From Plumapathes pennacea (taxonomy: Eukaryota > Cnidaria > Anthozoa > Antipatharia > Myriopathidae): a stretch of DNA of 64,000 bases. Under the pieces are notes generated by a model, which saw nothing but the letters and a program-made list of their open reading frames with translations, was not told the DNA's origin and ran no database searches. Below are positions 35,471 to 46,655 of the stretch, piece by piece. The stretch is taken from assembly GCA_964036295.1 (NCBI GenBank), contig OZ038467.1, positions 3,353,501 to 3,417,500 on the forward strand, given 5' to 3'. The position numbers were made by a program, and so were the translations under genes. Every line of letters begins with the position of its first letter. Positions within the stretch are counted from its first letter, which is position 1.

Positions 35471-37429
35471 TATGGAAAGCCGTTACTGCCAAAAGTAATC
35501 AGAATTTATAGAATGAGTTGAAATGCTCTTCAATAGCACTGAGTAAAAGATGCTACAGCTTCAATTGCAGAACAAAAGACTGAGCTTTAAATAAACCATG
35601 TTCAAATGCTTGAGTGTGTGGTCCAGTTTCTCGCTAGCGAATTTCGATTTCTCGCTAGCGAGTTTAAAAATTTCTCGCTAGCGAGTTTGGACATTTCTCG
35701 CTAGTGAGTTTGAACATAAAACACTTTGACACAACCTCGTTCCCAGGACGCGAAAGAGAGGTCCTGGGTTCGATTTCAAAATGAATTTATCAACATGGCT
35801 GCCACGGAAGTTCGAAGGTTATTTTGCAGGTTTTGATAACCTCCTGGCTTCATTGGAGTTGTGTACCGACAACCTTTTGGGAGAATATTTGGAAAGGAAA
35901 CTTGAAGATTATTTGACAATTTTATTTGGGATGATCCGTCTGCTAGAAAACAACGAAAGCGATTCGCGCGTACAGAGTGCCGATAGCAATTTTCATGGAA
36001 AAAAAGTCATTAAGTTGCTAGAAATTCTGTACAAGTCCTGTTACGAGGATTGGGAAGCCATATCGCAACAATGTCAACAAGATCAGTCTACATGTTTGCC
36101 TAAATCTGATTATTGTCCCCCGCTGGAGAAAACACGGGGACGCCCAAGGTTTGTGATTACGGGGGAACAGCTGCTGAATTTTCGTGACACTGGCATGACG
36201 TGGTCTAAACTTGCCGTTTGCCTAAACATAAGTGAAAGTGTACCGGCGGGTTCATGAATTTGATCTGCACGAAACATTTTCAGAGATTTGCGATGGACAT
36301 CTGGATGAATTACTTAAGGACATCATGTCCAAAACCCCTTGTACAGCATTTCTAGCAACTCAATGACTTTGTTTTCATGAAAATTGCTATCTGCACTCTG
36401 TACGCGCAAATCGCTTTTGTTGTTTTCTAGCCGACGGATCGTCCCAAATAAAATTGTCAAATAATCAAGTTTCCTTTCCAAATATTCTCCCAAATAGTTG
36501 TCGGTACGTAACTCCAATAAAGAGGTTTTATCAAAGTGTTTTTCTCGTTGGCGAGAAATGTTCAAACTCGCTAGCGAGAAATGTTTACACTCGCTAGCGA
36601 GAAATGTCCAAACTCGTTAGCGAGAAATGTTCAAACTCGCTAGCGAGAAATCGAAACTCGCTAGCGAGAAACTGGACCAAACACTCAAGCATTTGAACAT
36701 AGTTCATTTAAAACTCAGTCTTTTGTTCTGCAATTGAAGCTGTAGCATCCTTTATTATATGGCACTGATACTACGCACGCTACGATTGGTTAATTTACCG
36801 GTCCATAACTTACTGTACGGACCGCAAAATCAGTTTGCACATGTGGATCGCAAATGATTATTCAAAAAGTTGCTAAACGTTTGTCATAAAAGGCCCAGAA
36901 GTGCAATGGGAAGTTTAAACGTTCCGGATACTCACTGTTAAGTTATGATGATCGGGGAAAGCTTACAATCTTGGAAAATGACCGTTACGAAGGAGGAAAA
37001 CATCCGAGGAAAAAATTGCTTGCGACCTCAGCCGTCATTGACAACAAGTGCTGCAGAGTATGGAGGGTTGTTAGTTCACCCCTGTGTTAAAATTTGCACA
37101 CCTGCCAGGAAGAAAGTGGAAAGCGAACTATCACCGTGAACAGTTATGACTAAAACTGTGCAAGACTATCAAGTTTTGCAGACATGTTTGCTCGTCATGG
37201 CGCGCTGTGAGGACTGTAAACATATTTTTCACAATGCACGAGAACTCTGTATTTAGAAATCACTGACTGGCGCGCTCGGGCCATAAGGCGACGAAAAAAA
37301 CTCGGTCCATAACTTACGGTACGGACCAAGCAAACGAGGTTAATAAGATCTATTTACTCAGTGCTATTAAAGAGTATTTCAACTCATTCTATGAATTCTG
37401 ATTACTTTTGACAGTAACGGCTTTCCATA
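35471..37429. mobile_element. Fold-back element with long inverted arms
   Basis: A 1,959-bp insertion bounded by TATGGAAAGCC and its exact complement GGCTTTCCATA, flanked by CCGCTT on both sides (35,465-35,470 and 37,430-37,435). The intact target word CCGCTTATACC occurs in other unit copies. The arms (35,471-36,034 and 36,340-37,429) contain inverted clusters of CTCGCTAGCGAG words at 35,630-35,710 and 36,545-36,670. They even contain inverted copies of one coding segment. The right arm carries an extra block at about 36,770-37,370 with two GGTCCATAACTTAC...GTACGGACC palindromes, probably a nested insertion. No complete transposase is present. Confidence 0.8.
35781..36366 (+). pseudogene. Fragment of a transposon-type DNA-binding (HTH) protein
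   Basis: An ORF of 158 codons from 35,781 ends in a frameshift near 36,236. The next frame carries on without a stop to 36,366. Together they show a helical N-terminal region and a basic GRPRF motif. A helix-turn-helix-like stretch follows (G-M-T-W-S-K-L-A-x-C-L-N-I-S-E-S, then V-Y-R-R-V-H-E-F in the shifted frame). This order resembles the N-terminal part of integrase-core proteins found in fish and cnidarian transposons, where GRPR, HTH and YRR are followed by an rve domain. No integrase domain follows here. The coding piece at 35,840-36,034 is repeated in inverse orientation at 36,340-36,530. This is a dead passenger of the fold-back element. Confidence 0.6.
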
Positions 37430-37435
37430 CCGCTT

Positions 37436-37639
37436 ATACCAGAAAGCTGCCGGCGGACGGCAGGTGTCCAGTGGATACTAACATAAGAACTCCATGTTCG
37501 CTTTGTGAAGATCAACTATTACAATCAACATAAGAGAAAGTAATATAAGGACAGGGGTCTTAATTTGATGGAGCTTGTTCGTTGAGCAATGTGTCGCATC
37601 TTAACTGTTTAATTCCCCTCTGAAATAACCGGCTGACCT
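37436..37639 (+). repeat. Duplicated unit resumes after the fold-back element
   Basis: ATACCAGAAAGCTGCCGGCGG onward matches the other unit copies and leads to another truncated exon 1. Confidence 0.75.
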
Positions 37640-37895
37640 GACTACCACGCCTCCGAATTCAGCAAACGCAGTCCTGAGTAGAAAAAAAGGACTAGCAGTA
37701 AGTCATAAATACTTCTGTAAAGTAATATCGGACAAGTTGTTCAAAGCTTGTATATTTAAGGCTTCTTTTTATATACTTATTATAAATACATATATACGTT
37801 TCACAACACAGGTCAAACGAGCCATACGAAACGTATGTAGAACCGCCCGGATACTTGAATGCAAAAAAGAACTTGAAGATGATGAAGATTTCTAG
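37640..37895 (+). pseudogene. Peptide precursor copy 7, start lost
   Basis: Exon 1 here is the truncated type. The ATG seen at 26,763 is CTG, no signal peptide is encoded, and G-R-K-K has become S-R-K-K. The donor GTAAGT (37,698) and acceptor (CACAG at 37,807-37,811) are kept. Exon 2 (37,812-37,895) reads V-K-R-A-I-R-N-V-C-R-T-A-R-I-L-E-C-K-K and then the shorter tail ELEDDEDF before TAG. AATAAA lies at 37,979. It shares the early TAG with copy 9, which points to a common ancestor for those two tails. Confidence 0.75.
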
Positions 37896-38035
37896 AGAAA
37901 CGTGATGACTCTCAAGCTGTATTATTAACAGCAAGATAATAGTGTTCAGGTCTTGCTACAATTGACCAACAAAGTTTCAATAAAGTTATTATTGAAGACT
38001 TTTCTTAAAAATGTGTAGCGTGTTGACACTACACA

Positions 38036-38207
38036 TGTGTAATTATTTCCATAACATTGGCTTTTATTGTTGTTATACTATTGTATATTATTATATTATA
38101 TTTTATATTATTATATTTATATCTAAATAGTATTTTGTATTAGTAGATCTCCCAGTATAGTGTATTACTGTTTTTAGGAGTAACCCATTAAAGCATTAAA
38201 GCATTAG
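38036..38207 (+). mobile_element. Probable LINE 3' tail
   Basis: About 170 AT-rich bp interrupt the unit between TGTTGACACTA and GCGCTGTCGTTTTA. The stretch ends ACCCATTAAAGCATTAAAGCA, a short tandem tail typical of some non-LTR retrotransposons. Too short to assign a clade. Confidence 0.45.
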
Positions 38208-38693
38208 CGCTGTCGTTTTATTTAACGAATTGTCGAACTGAACGCGACGCGGTAAACACTAGCCTTTATCCTGTCTCAGTCAAGTACCAGAAAGTTAACT
38301 ACGACTCTCTGCGCAGACTATTTTAAATTATGTGTTAAATGAGGAACGCTGCACCTTACTATGAATATAGCTTGTCTGAGCTGGTCTCAAGCAAAGACAT
38401 ATACAAAAAAGTTTCAGGTAAAGTGAGTAATGATCACAGCACAGCTTTCAACTGAGCAGCTAGAAGCCAAGACTGATTGGGCCTCTGATAGTTCATGTTG
38501 GTTATATTCCAAACTATGGGTTGTTTTCCGCTTCAGTCAGGAGTATATTTAAATGTCTGAATACTGAAAGAGAGAGCTTGTCTAACGACAAGAGTACTAG
38601 AGAGTCGAAAAAACTGCCGTAAAAGCAGTTTCTTTCAACATCAAACACCGAGGGCATTTCAGGGTGGAAGAGACACAAAATGGAAATACAGTA
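38208..38693 (+). repeat. Duplicated unit: decayed segment
   Basis: Recognisable unit words (GAATTGTCGAACTGAACGCG, CGCAGACTATTTTAAA, GAGGGCATTTCAGGGTGG) are interspersed with unrelated sequence. The 71-aa ORF is absent. No gene is seen. Confidence 0.6.
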
Positions 38694-38868
38694 TTGATCA
38701 CGATATTTTGATCAGCAAGCTGTCGATACGCGGTGTAAATAACAACGACTTCGAATGGTTTAAGAGCTATTTACAGGGGAGAAATCAATTTGTCGGGTGT
38801 GAAAGCGCAGAGTCCGAACGGCGTTCATTCATCCACGGAGTCCCGCAGGGTTCGATCCTAGGTCCGAT
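38694..38868 (+). pseudogene. Reverse-transcriptase fragment (non-LTR type)
   Basis: One open frame reads SIDHDILISKLSIRGV, then W-F-K-S-Y-L-Q-G-R-N-Q-F-V and H-G-V-P-Q-G-S-I-L-G-P. These are the expected order and spacing of a LINE reverse-transcriptase palm region (DHDIL...KL, WF.SYL..R.Q.V, GVPQGSILGP). The catalytic YxDD segment does not follow, so this is a 5'- and 3'-truncated scrap of about 58 codons. It lies just before the receptor pseudogene. Confidence 0.8.
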
Positions 38869-39071
38869 CACAAAGACACTGCTGATCTCTAAGAGACTCA
38901 ACATTACTCAGACCTCGTTTAAATTCTCGGCTGCTTTCTATAGATATATTATTTTTACACTGGTCACCGATTAATACCAGCCAATCTAGTGATTGACTGC
39001 CCGGTTTTATCAGTATAAATAAAGATATTATTATTTCAACTAATAAACAGGTAGTTACCATTTTCTATGTA
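38869..39071. other. Spacer between RT fragment and receptor pseudogene
   Basis: AT-rich, no coding signal. It may be more LINE-derived sequence. Confidence 0.4.
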
Positions 39072-39890
39072 CTATTTTCACATTCATCTACGTATATCTG
39101 GATCACTGGCCTTTTGGTGAATACGCTTGCACCGTTGCCCCTCCAAGTGTTGTCTCTCTTCGTGGTGACCAACACGCTCGCAGCCATCGCAGCTTACCGC
39201 TTCGTTTTTATCGTCTCACATCAGGATTACCGTCACTAACTACAGACTCATCCTGTTCTTCTCTCTGTTGTGGCTGGTTGCGCTTGCAGTGTCTACGGCC
39301 TCTCTTCATTTTCCGCAAAGTACTCTTACATAAAGGAAACAGCTTCTGCATCATGCCAAAATTTAAAGACAGCAAACTTAATAATTACGAGATCGCCAGG
39401 TTCATCCTGAACTTTAGACTGCCGTACCTGATCACGGTAATGTCCTACGCTGCCATGGCTTCGAAGTCAGAAAGCACATCAAGCGCAACAGGAGAGAAGC
39501 AGCGGAAATGACCGAACTGGGAGAAACCACCAATCAGACCCTACAGGAGGAAGAGCCGATTCAGCAACAAGACACGCGGAAGCCACCCAGAGAACGCAGG
39601 AAAAGCTCCAGAGCGATCGTTGACCGGGAAAACGATCTGCTGAAAATGATTTATGCCATCATCATTGTCTTCGCTGTGTGCTATCTGCCTTAAGGGCAGT
39701 TCCTTTTCCACATATTCGGTGGATATAAACGCTATCCCGAAGCCAAACAATACCAAAGAATCATTCAGCAGTACAGCTTGCTTCTGGCGAGCTTGTCGAG
39801 CGCTCTCCACCCTCTGTGTTACGGCACTATGAATAAGTTTTACGCCAAGTTCTTCTCGAGATTGGTGTTGTGCAGTTACAAGTCTAAATA
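39072..39890 (+). pseudogene. Rhodopsin-class receptor pseudogene
   Basis: The sequence aligns along its length with the receptors at 47,208 and 59,219, but begins only at the end of transmembrane helix 2 (TTTCACATTCATCTACG). Damage relative to the intact copies includes a 5-bp loss after GCTTGCACCGTT (about 39,135), a 2-bp loss in ATCGTCTCACATC (about 39,215), a gained base in GTGTCTACGGCC, and an in-frame TAA at CTGCCTTAAGGG (about 39,690) in helix 6. Helix 7 (A-L-H-P-L-C-Y) and the short tail remain. The 3' flank is shared with the intact copies to about 41,305, so a whole gene segment was duplicated and then decayed. Confidence 0.9.
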
Positions 39891-39977
39891 GTCAGCATTC
39901 CGAACACTGAATAACACATCACAGTCATCAAGGTATCTTAGACCACGACTATAGAGCGGTGTTGCTAGGTCTTTTAA

Positions 39978-40524
39978 AGGACTGTTCGTTTATTACGTCG
40001 AAGGGGGAGGTGGTTTTTCCGAAAATGTGGCGTTAGAAAAACGTACTCTTCTGAGAAATAAGCTGCCAAAAATTTTACCCCGTTTCAATTTTCCCAGTGA
40101 GAAAATTTTACCCCCACCCTTCCCCAGAGAATATTCTGGATACCAGTCCTACGCATCAGACGCATCGCCAGGTCACTGTTTCAAAATGGCGTCCACGTTC
40201 ACAAGCTCAGCATCTGATTTAAAAGATACCGTCAACCTCAGTTGGCAGGGCAAGAGAACGGAAGTGAGGCAGAAGTCTGTAGCAGGGAAATACGTTCGAA
40301 CATCCCTACAATTTCTCACGCAGACTGATGTGCTAGTAAAGCTAGAATCTGTGATCCACCTTTCGGAAGAAGCAAGTCAGAAAATAAATGTAGCTGAAAT
40401 ATTTACCCCTCCCACGTTAATATTAGGTATAAAAATTTACCCCATTCAAATTCAGGGTGCTTAAAATTTTTACCCTCCCCATAAATCCATCGCCCCCCCT
40501 TCGACGTAATAAACGAACAGTCCC
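39978..40524. mobile_element. 547-bp MITE with 29-bp perfect terminal inverted repeats
   Basis: GGACTGTTCGTTTATTACGT and nine more bases (39,979-40,007) are perfectly complementary to 40,495-40,523. TAA lies on both sides (39,975-39,977 and 40,525-40,527). The receptor 3' flanks at 48,380 and 60,350 read GGTTTTCTAATGC without interruption and give the empty site. A TAA target duplication and no transposase suggest a PIF/Harbinger-like non-autonomous element. Subterminal ATTTTACCCC words occur at both ends. A 145-codon frame inside has no recognisable product. Confidence 0.85.
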
Positions 40525-41305
40525 TAATGCAAACTAAACCATGCCATTTGCATGGGATATTAAAAATATTATAATCGTTTAACTTATAAAAAGGTATATC
40601 CCGCACCAATGAAAAGATACTGAACGTTAAATATACACAAGGTTCATTCCACTGTTAGAAAATAAATTCTACTGAAGAAAAAAATGCAAAGTTTGGCGGA
40701 TAATTTATTATTTATACCCTAACATGTCCAATTCAACCGAAAACATTAACTTAACGCGGAGCCCGATCGTTCAAACTTGAATAAAAGGCTAATCCTGTAT
40801 TATTGCATGGTTTAAACTTTGTTTCAATGTTTTAGGATAAAAACGAAACGCCGGTTTTGCTCACAAAAAAATGCAAGCTTCCTTAATATTTGCTTTATTA
40901 GCTAAAACAAAGTTCTTATGGTCCGTTTGCACAGACAAGTAAACGTAAATTTTAGGGGTCTAGAGAGCAAGATGGCAGCTTTTTAGAAGTTTGGTAGCGC
41001 GACGAACAACACGTTCGAGTCGGCAACAAACTGTCGTTTACTGTGCAGTATACACTTGCAAAGTTGTAAATGTCGGCATTATATCTTCGCACAAATTAGA
41101 GAAATATACAGTATATGTTTTAGATAGATGAAAATATACGAATAAATGGGTTCTACACATGTAGTGAATACGTGTGTATAGAAACAGCATAAGGTGTATT
41201 TACATGTTTATAAAAAAATCATTTTATGTTAGTGTCACTTGGAGTTATTGCAGGTGAAGTTGTAGACTCTCTTTGAAACAATAATACGCAATAAATAGTC
41301 TTTAA
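40525..41305. repeat. Duplicated 3' flank of the receptor pseudogene
   Basis: Matches 48,385-49,163 and 60,355-61,137. Stops abruptly at CTTTAAAACTAG, where a dispersed repeat replaces the rest. No gene. Confidence 0.85.
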
Positions 41306-41307
41306 AA

Positions 41308-41444
41308 CTAGAAGTAACCAAAGGTCAGGTGAATGCTGCCGAGGCTTACCCTAGCTGATTAAAACAAGTCAGAACACGGAAGCAAGAAAGTTTCTTTCTT
41401 GTTTACAACTGTAACTAAATCTATTAACCCATTCACTCCTGGAG
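41308..41444 (+). repeat. Dispersed repeat, first of a direct pair
   Basis: CTAGAAGTAACCAAAGGTCA through AACCCATTCACTCCTGGAGAAA recurs almost unchanged at 44,212-44,352. Its end belongs to the CCCTTTCACTCC-type repeat common in corals. Related ends also occur at about 41,922 and 42,130. Confidence 0.8.
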
Positions 41445-42445
41445 AAATGCATTTACATTTATTTATTAAATTTATTGATTTCAAAGAGTTTGTCAGGCTT
41501 ATAAGTGACAAATTTTAGATCTAACCTGGAGTTAACCTAAACCCGTGCTGTGAACACTCTCGTGGTTTCCAAGTTAAGGCGTATTTTCAAAAAGGCCGCC
41601 ATCTTGGACCGGAAGTAAAAGTACATAGACCGAACATACATTTGAACTATCTTTTTTATTCTTTGAATCACTTTCAATCAAAGACAGGAACAATAAAAAC
41701 GTGCAAGTATCATATTTAGAAGAAAAAGTTTGGGTTGACAATACAAAAAATGCTTTTAAAATGGCAATCTATACAGACCGGAAGTGAAAATTATTTTTAG
41801 CGGAAGTGGTCAAAGTAAATGCTTTTCTTTGTGAGCTTACCGTGTTTGCCTGTTTTATTATCACAGCCATGATAGAATATTTACCAATACATGTTCTAGT
41901 TACAATATTGGCTCATCATCTTAACCCTTTCACTTCCAAGTTCAAAATGCAGATTCTCCCAACTTTTAAAATGTATGAGTCATGTAGTGAGAACTGATAG
42001 TTCAATCAGCTATCATCTGGGCAAGGCATCAAAAGCTAAGTTCTCCTTACTATAGTATTCGGCTTTCAATAATAGTAGAATGTTCCGTTTCGTCTATAAC
42101 AAGTATGCAATACAGTTTGAAGATTGCGTTAACCCTTTCACTCCCGAAAGTGATCAACTTCGATTTTCTACTTCAGTTTCTCACCAGAATAATGGAAAGG
42201 GAATAATATTCCACGGATTCGACTATACAAGAGGCAAGGTAGTTCTCAGGCTGAAAATGCGTCGAAGTAAATCATCTTAACGTCAAGGTCATACATTTCT
42301 GTTGCCGCACTCCGCAAAATTTAAGAATTGGGAAAACGCACACAATTAGCACAGGAACAGAGAGAGGAATACCCAGACATTAAAGGCATTTCACAGAACA
42401 AAACTCGGATCAGCACAAAGAAGCACTTGCGTTACCTCGACTCCG
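41445..42445. other. Repeat-rich DNA, no gene supported
   Basis: Contains two further TTAACCCTTTCACT words (41,922 and 42,130) and AT-rich sequence. Open frames of about 60-66 codons cover the repeats and show nothing recognisable. Confidence 0.5.
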
Positions 42446-44137
42446 AGAGCGTCGCCAACCTCCTTCCCAGACTCTTTCATCTCCCGGCCCCCGCCCCCGA
42501 AGAAAGACCCTGGTTCAGGCTGGTCACGTGTCGGCCGGAATCTGGCCGGTCGCAAAAAAGGAAACTAAGGATGGGGCCGTTAAGTCGGAAATTTACCTTA
42601 CTTTGTCTACTGGGGAAGGAAAAATTTGGATATAAAAATTTAACACCTCCCATGTGTGTCGCAGACTGTGTGACCCCGAAAAAAGTTTAGGCTGCGTCTG
42701 AACAACAAGTCAAGTTGTTGTAAGCTTTGTAGTTCTGTGGGAGACCCATCGCAAAAACGTACAGTATGCGGAAAACTGGGCCAATAGGACACTTCTCAGA
42801 ACAGCGGAAGAGTTTTACAGCAGCTCGTTGCCACAGAGCGAAGGTTTGCTGCATTTAATCTGCAGACCATGTGAAAGACGCCTCGACAACTTCAGAGCTT
42901 TCAAGAAGGTAATTTCAAGAGTCAAGGCTCCTTCGGAAGGGTGAAAAGATGCATTTAAGTTTCATCACCTGCGCCCCGAACGCTAAGGTCTTAGTTTTAT
43001 AGGTCTCAGGTCTTAGGTCTTAGGCCTTAGTTTTATAGACACCCCAAAGGCAAGTTGCGCAAATGAACCCGCGGAAGCTCCGGCCGTGCGAAGTGCACTG
43101 AATGGTGCTATTAGCATCCTTTAGCAGATGTCATGAATTGAGTCGTCTATAGAGACTGAACACAGTGTTTCTTTCAGATGGAAATGCAACTAAGAAATAA
43201 TTTATATCAAGTTGATCAGTGTGTTGTCTGAGGCTGGCGACGGCAGTAACTTTGCCTATTCTTAGGTTGCTCAATTTGTTCCGTTTTTGCTTAGGTTCTA
43301 TTGATTTCATCGTTTCCTACTAAGAAGAACGACTGTCGTTCACGTCGTTCACGTTGTCGAACTGCCGTCCACGTCCTGACAACGACGTAAAAAAGAAGCA
43401 TTTGAAGTCGCACGCGAGAGCACGGAGACCCCGAGAACATGTCAATTTCAGATATTCACGTGCTTCTTTTGTCTTCTGTAATCAGTTTTATTGTTTCACC
43501 GACGTTGCCGTCGTCCTCTCGCGTCCTGTATCTTAAAGTCCCTATTATCATATTTTGCTTTCTCTTCAGCAAACCGTAACAACAGTGGCATTTCCTGTCC
43601 TTTGAAAAAAGGCTATTAAAGAAACATGAAACCTGGTGTCAAAAGCCTTTCTTCTTCTGAAAGGATTGAAATCTACCTCATATTTTCTTCTGTTTCAGCT
43701 GCTTTTTAAGTCTGAACAAGGGCTTTTTAATGTGGGGCTACTAGTAGCATTTCGTAGGACAAAAGCGCTGAAAGAAAGTGAACTGAAATGAGAGACTTTC
43801 CGTATCCGGTTGACAGCACGGCGATAGTGCCTCCAAAGTAAACTGCTTTCAAGCTCTTGACTTATTGAGGTTTAAGGTTTATGCTCCAGTACGTATCTGC
43901 TGTTAACGATAGCGAAAGGAAGCTTGCCAAAAAGCGTGGCTGATTTGTGTCGTTTGTGCCAGCCCTCGTTTGGATTTTGACAAACGCACAGCGCGACAAA
44001 TTTCTTTGACAGCGGGACCCCTCCCAACGGATTATCTTTGTGAGCAAGGCACGTGACCAGCCTGAACCAGGGTCTTTCTTCGGGGAGGGGGGCCGGGAGA
44101 TGAAAGAGCCTGGGAACGAGGTTGGAGCGTCGCGAGG
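42446..44137. mobile_element. Possible element with GC-rich inverted arms
   Basis: The stretch 42,446-42,530 (CCAACCTCCTTCCCAG... GCTGGTCACGTG) is about 85% complementary to 44,050-44,137 (CACGTGACCAGC...GAACGAGGTTGG). The arms enclose about 1.5 kb. A 120-codon ORF (42,328-42,690) overlaps the left arm and is probably incidental. The whole block lies between direct repeats at 41,308 and 44,212. The interior holds a diverged MITE (43,229-43,545) and a run of GGTCTTAGG words near 43,010. Confidence 0.5.
43229..43545 (+). mobile_element. Diverged MITE related to 46,292
   Basis: TTTGCCTATTCTTAGG, CCTACTAAGAAGAACGA, GTCGCACGCGAGAGCAC and TTTTATTGTTTCACCGACG all recur in the same order at 46,370-46,630. 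The right end AGTCCC remains. The left end is degraded. Confidence 0.75.
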
Positions 44138-44211
44138 CGAAACTGAACTACTGGAGAAATGTAGGTTCCCGGAGATGAAGGTGCTTGAGGATGCAGTAAC
44201 TTATTGCTAGG

Positions 44212-44352
44212 AACTAGAAGTAACCATAGGTCAGGTGAATGCTGCCGAGGCTTACCCTAGCTGATTAAAACAAGTCAGAACACGGAAGCAAGAAAGTTTC
44301 TTTCTTGTTTACAACTGTAACTAAATCTATTAACCCATTCACTCCTGGAGAA
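44212..44352 (+). repeat. Dispersed repeat, second of a direct pair
   Basis: Near-identical to 41,308-41,444. The two may mark the ends of one duplicated or inserted block. Confidence 0.8.
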
Positions 44353-45547
44353 ATAACGCGCGCAGCTACCTTCAAGTTGTACGGGAACGATAACGCAACG
44401 CGACTCGCAAAAATAAACCAAATGCGCAGTAATTACAGAAGCGAGATACCATTCCTAATTAAAATTTATTTGAAACTAGAATACATGACCAAAACATATA
44501 ATAAAAAGGACAAAAGATCATTCAAAAGGCAATAAAACCTGAAATTATAAATCACTGAATGAAATATTTTGTTCGCAGCGTTCGTCCATCCGAAGGCGAA
44601 CAGCGAACTTATCTGTACAAAACTTAAGTGAAATGGTTCTAAACTTCAGACTGATATTCTAAATTCACAGATCGATCTCGTTAAAGCAAATCTAATAAAT
44701 CTGCAGACAAAATAGAAGCAAAATTAGCAAGCGGACTGGAAATAATTGTGCGAAGTACATCGCCACGTGGTGATAAACAAAGTCAGTTTCACGAAGAAAT
44801 TGAACGATATTTCTTCCCTACGGATTCGTTTCGCGGTCACTATCAAGACGAATAACTCCACAAATCCATCTCTGGTAAACACAACGAAGAAACATACTGT
44901 CTTGGACAGATCAGAAGCTTACAAGAATCCGCGTTCGTACCTCCGCCATTGTAAGTTCAAACAACATGATATCTCTCTTTTCGTCTTCATCGGTCGAAGG
45001 CTCTTTCAGAATTTAAATCTGCCAAAATCTGTTCATAAGTCGCCAGTTATTTTGAGGAGGTTCCACACAAAATACATGTGCCCATACTGCTTTGAATTTT
45101 GCACAAGAAATGGATTGCCAGCAGTGAATGCCCGTGATTGACCCTCGCAACATGTATTTTAATCGTGAGTAATGCAACGCGGTATCGAGTCAACAGCGAA
45201 GAAACGAGCGTTAACGACAAAAATTGTTATCTCAAGTCAGAGTGCAGTTTATTTATTTTTTACTCACATGGATCACCAAATGTAAAGCCAAATGATGAAA
45301 CAGATAAACATTGAGGGGCACATGCATTGACACGAAAGACATACCGGTTGTAACCGGTACATTGCGAATGTAACGTGCTATTGTTGTTTGGCAGAGATCA
45401 TCAGGAAGATCAGGCGATGTTTCACTTCAATACTCGATTTGTTACAACGAAGGAACACTCAAAAAGTCCTTGCTTCGACTTTCGAGTGGCGTCATAGAAA
45501 AACACTCTCACGGTCCCCTGAGCATTATGTCTGCGTTCAATTGGCCA
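44353..45547. other. No gene supported
   Basis: A 131-codon frame (44,746-45,141) opens with TTG and lacks an ATG start, a signal peptide or known domains. Its end (Y-M-C-P-Y-C-F-E-F-C) has three Cys but no zinc-finger partner. A short palindrome ACCGGTTGTAACCGGT lies at about 45,343. Confidence 0.4.
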
Positions 45548-45671
45548 TCAGTTGTCACATGACTGATCATCCAGACCGACATCCGTGAGTCGAGTCACAA
45601 ACAGCAACGTCAGTTGTCACATGACTGATCATCCAGACCGACATCCATGGCGTTGAGTCACAAAGCAGAAT
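45548..45671 (+). repeat. 62-bp tandem duplication
   Basis: TCAGTTGTCACATGACTGAT starts at 45,548 and again at 45,610. The two 62-bp units are nearly identical over their first 37 bp. Confidence 0.8.
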
Positions 45672-46291
45672 TAGTGTCGCTGCCTCCTATCGTCGGCAGC
45701 AAATATGCCTATTCAGTCGCCACTGACGGTTTTTGTAAACATTTCACTTCACAGCCGTCACGACCAAATCAAATCAGTAACGACAAGCACAACTACTTAG
45801 TTTTAAATGGTTGGAAGCCTCTATTTCAATTAGACTTACATGGTTATTGAAAGGCATACCATATGTAAATTTCGAACTCAATTCGACGCTATTTGGCTTT
45901 GTCCATTACTACATAATTGAATCCAACCATTTTGCTTAATAACCGCTTTTTTTCCTTTCTTTCTTTTCTTTATTGTCTGATATTCGCACGTAATAGTCTT
46001 GTTTTTGTTCTTTGTTGTTTTCCTTTTTTTTCATTCCTTTATATAACTCAATGTGTGTTAGTGCCGTACATCTGTCCTATAAAAAGTTCACTTCATATAA
46101 CATAAGTTCCCTAGCTTCGTGCTTTTGGAACAAATGTTAAGAATAAGTATTGTTTAAATAAAAAAAAGTAGGCTCAAGTAAAGTATATATTTATTTCAAC
46201 TCGTACGCGAATGACCAAATGGAAGATTCATTGATGCTCCACATTTTACTGTACTGTCTCTGTCGACTGAAACGTCTGACACAAAATAATA
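45672..46291. other. AT-rich spacer
   Basis: A T-rich tract (about 45,945-46,040) and no coding evidence. Confidence 0.4.
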
Positions 46292-46655
46292 GGGAGCTTA
46301 AGCAAACTAGGACGGCGACGGCAACGCGAGGAACCAGGAAAAGAGTGTCTCTGTAATCCTTGTCTTTGTAACTTTGCCTATTCTTAGTTTGCTCAAATTT
46401 GTTCCGTTTTTGCCGAAGTTTTACTGCTTTCACCGTCTCCTACTAAGAAGAACGATTGCCGTAATTTCTCAAAATGTCGTCCACGTCCTGACAACAGCCT
46501 AAAAAAAAAAGCATTTGGAGTCGCACGCGAGAGCACGACGAGCCCGAGATCATGTCAATTTCACATATTCACGTGCGGCTTTTGTCTTCTGCAATAAGTT
46601 TTATTGTTTCACCGACGTTGCCGTCGTCCTCTCCCGTCCTGGTGCTTAAGCTCCC
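46292..46655. mobile_element. 364-bp MITE with GGGAGCTTAAGCA ends
   Basis: GGGAGCTTAAGCA at 46,292 is matched by TGCTTAAGCTCCC ending at 46,655. Subterminal GACGGCGACGGCAACG and CGTTGCCGTCGTC are also inverted. No transposase. No convincing target duplication is seen. A relative lies at 43,229. Confidence 0.8.

Noticed and set aside
40027-40464. 145-codon ORF inside the MITE
   Set aside because: Low-complexity start derived from the subterminal repeats, no transposase motif, GTG start.
44746-45141. 131-codon ORF with C-P-Y-C as a zinc finger
   Set aside because: No second Cys/His pair, no ATG start, in repeat-rich DNA.
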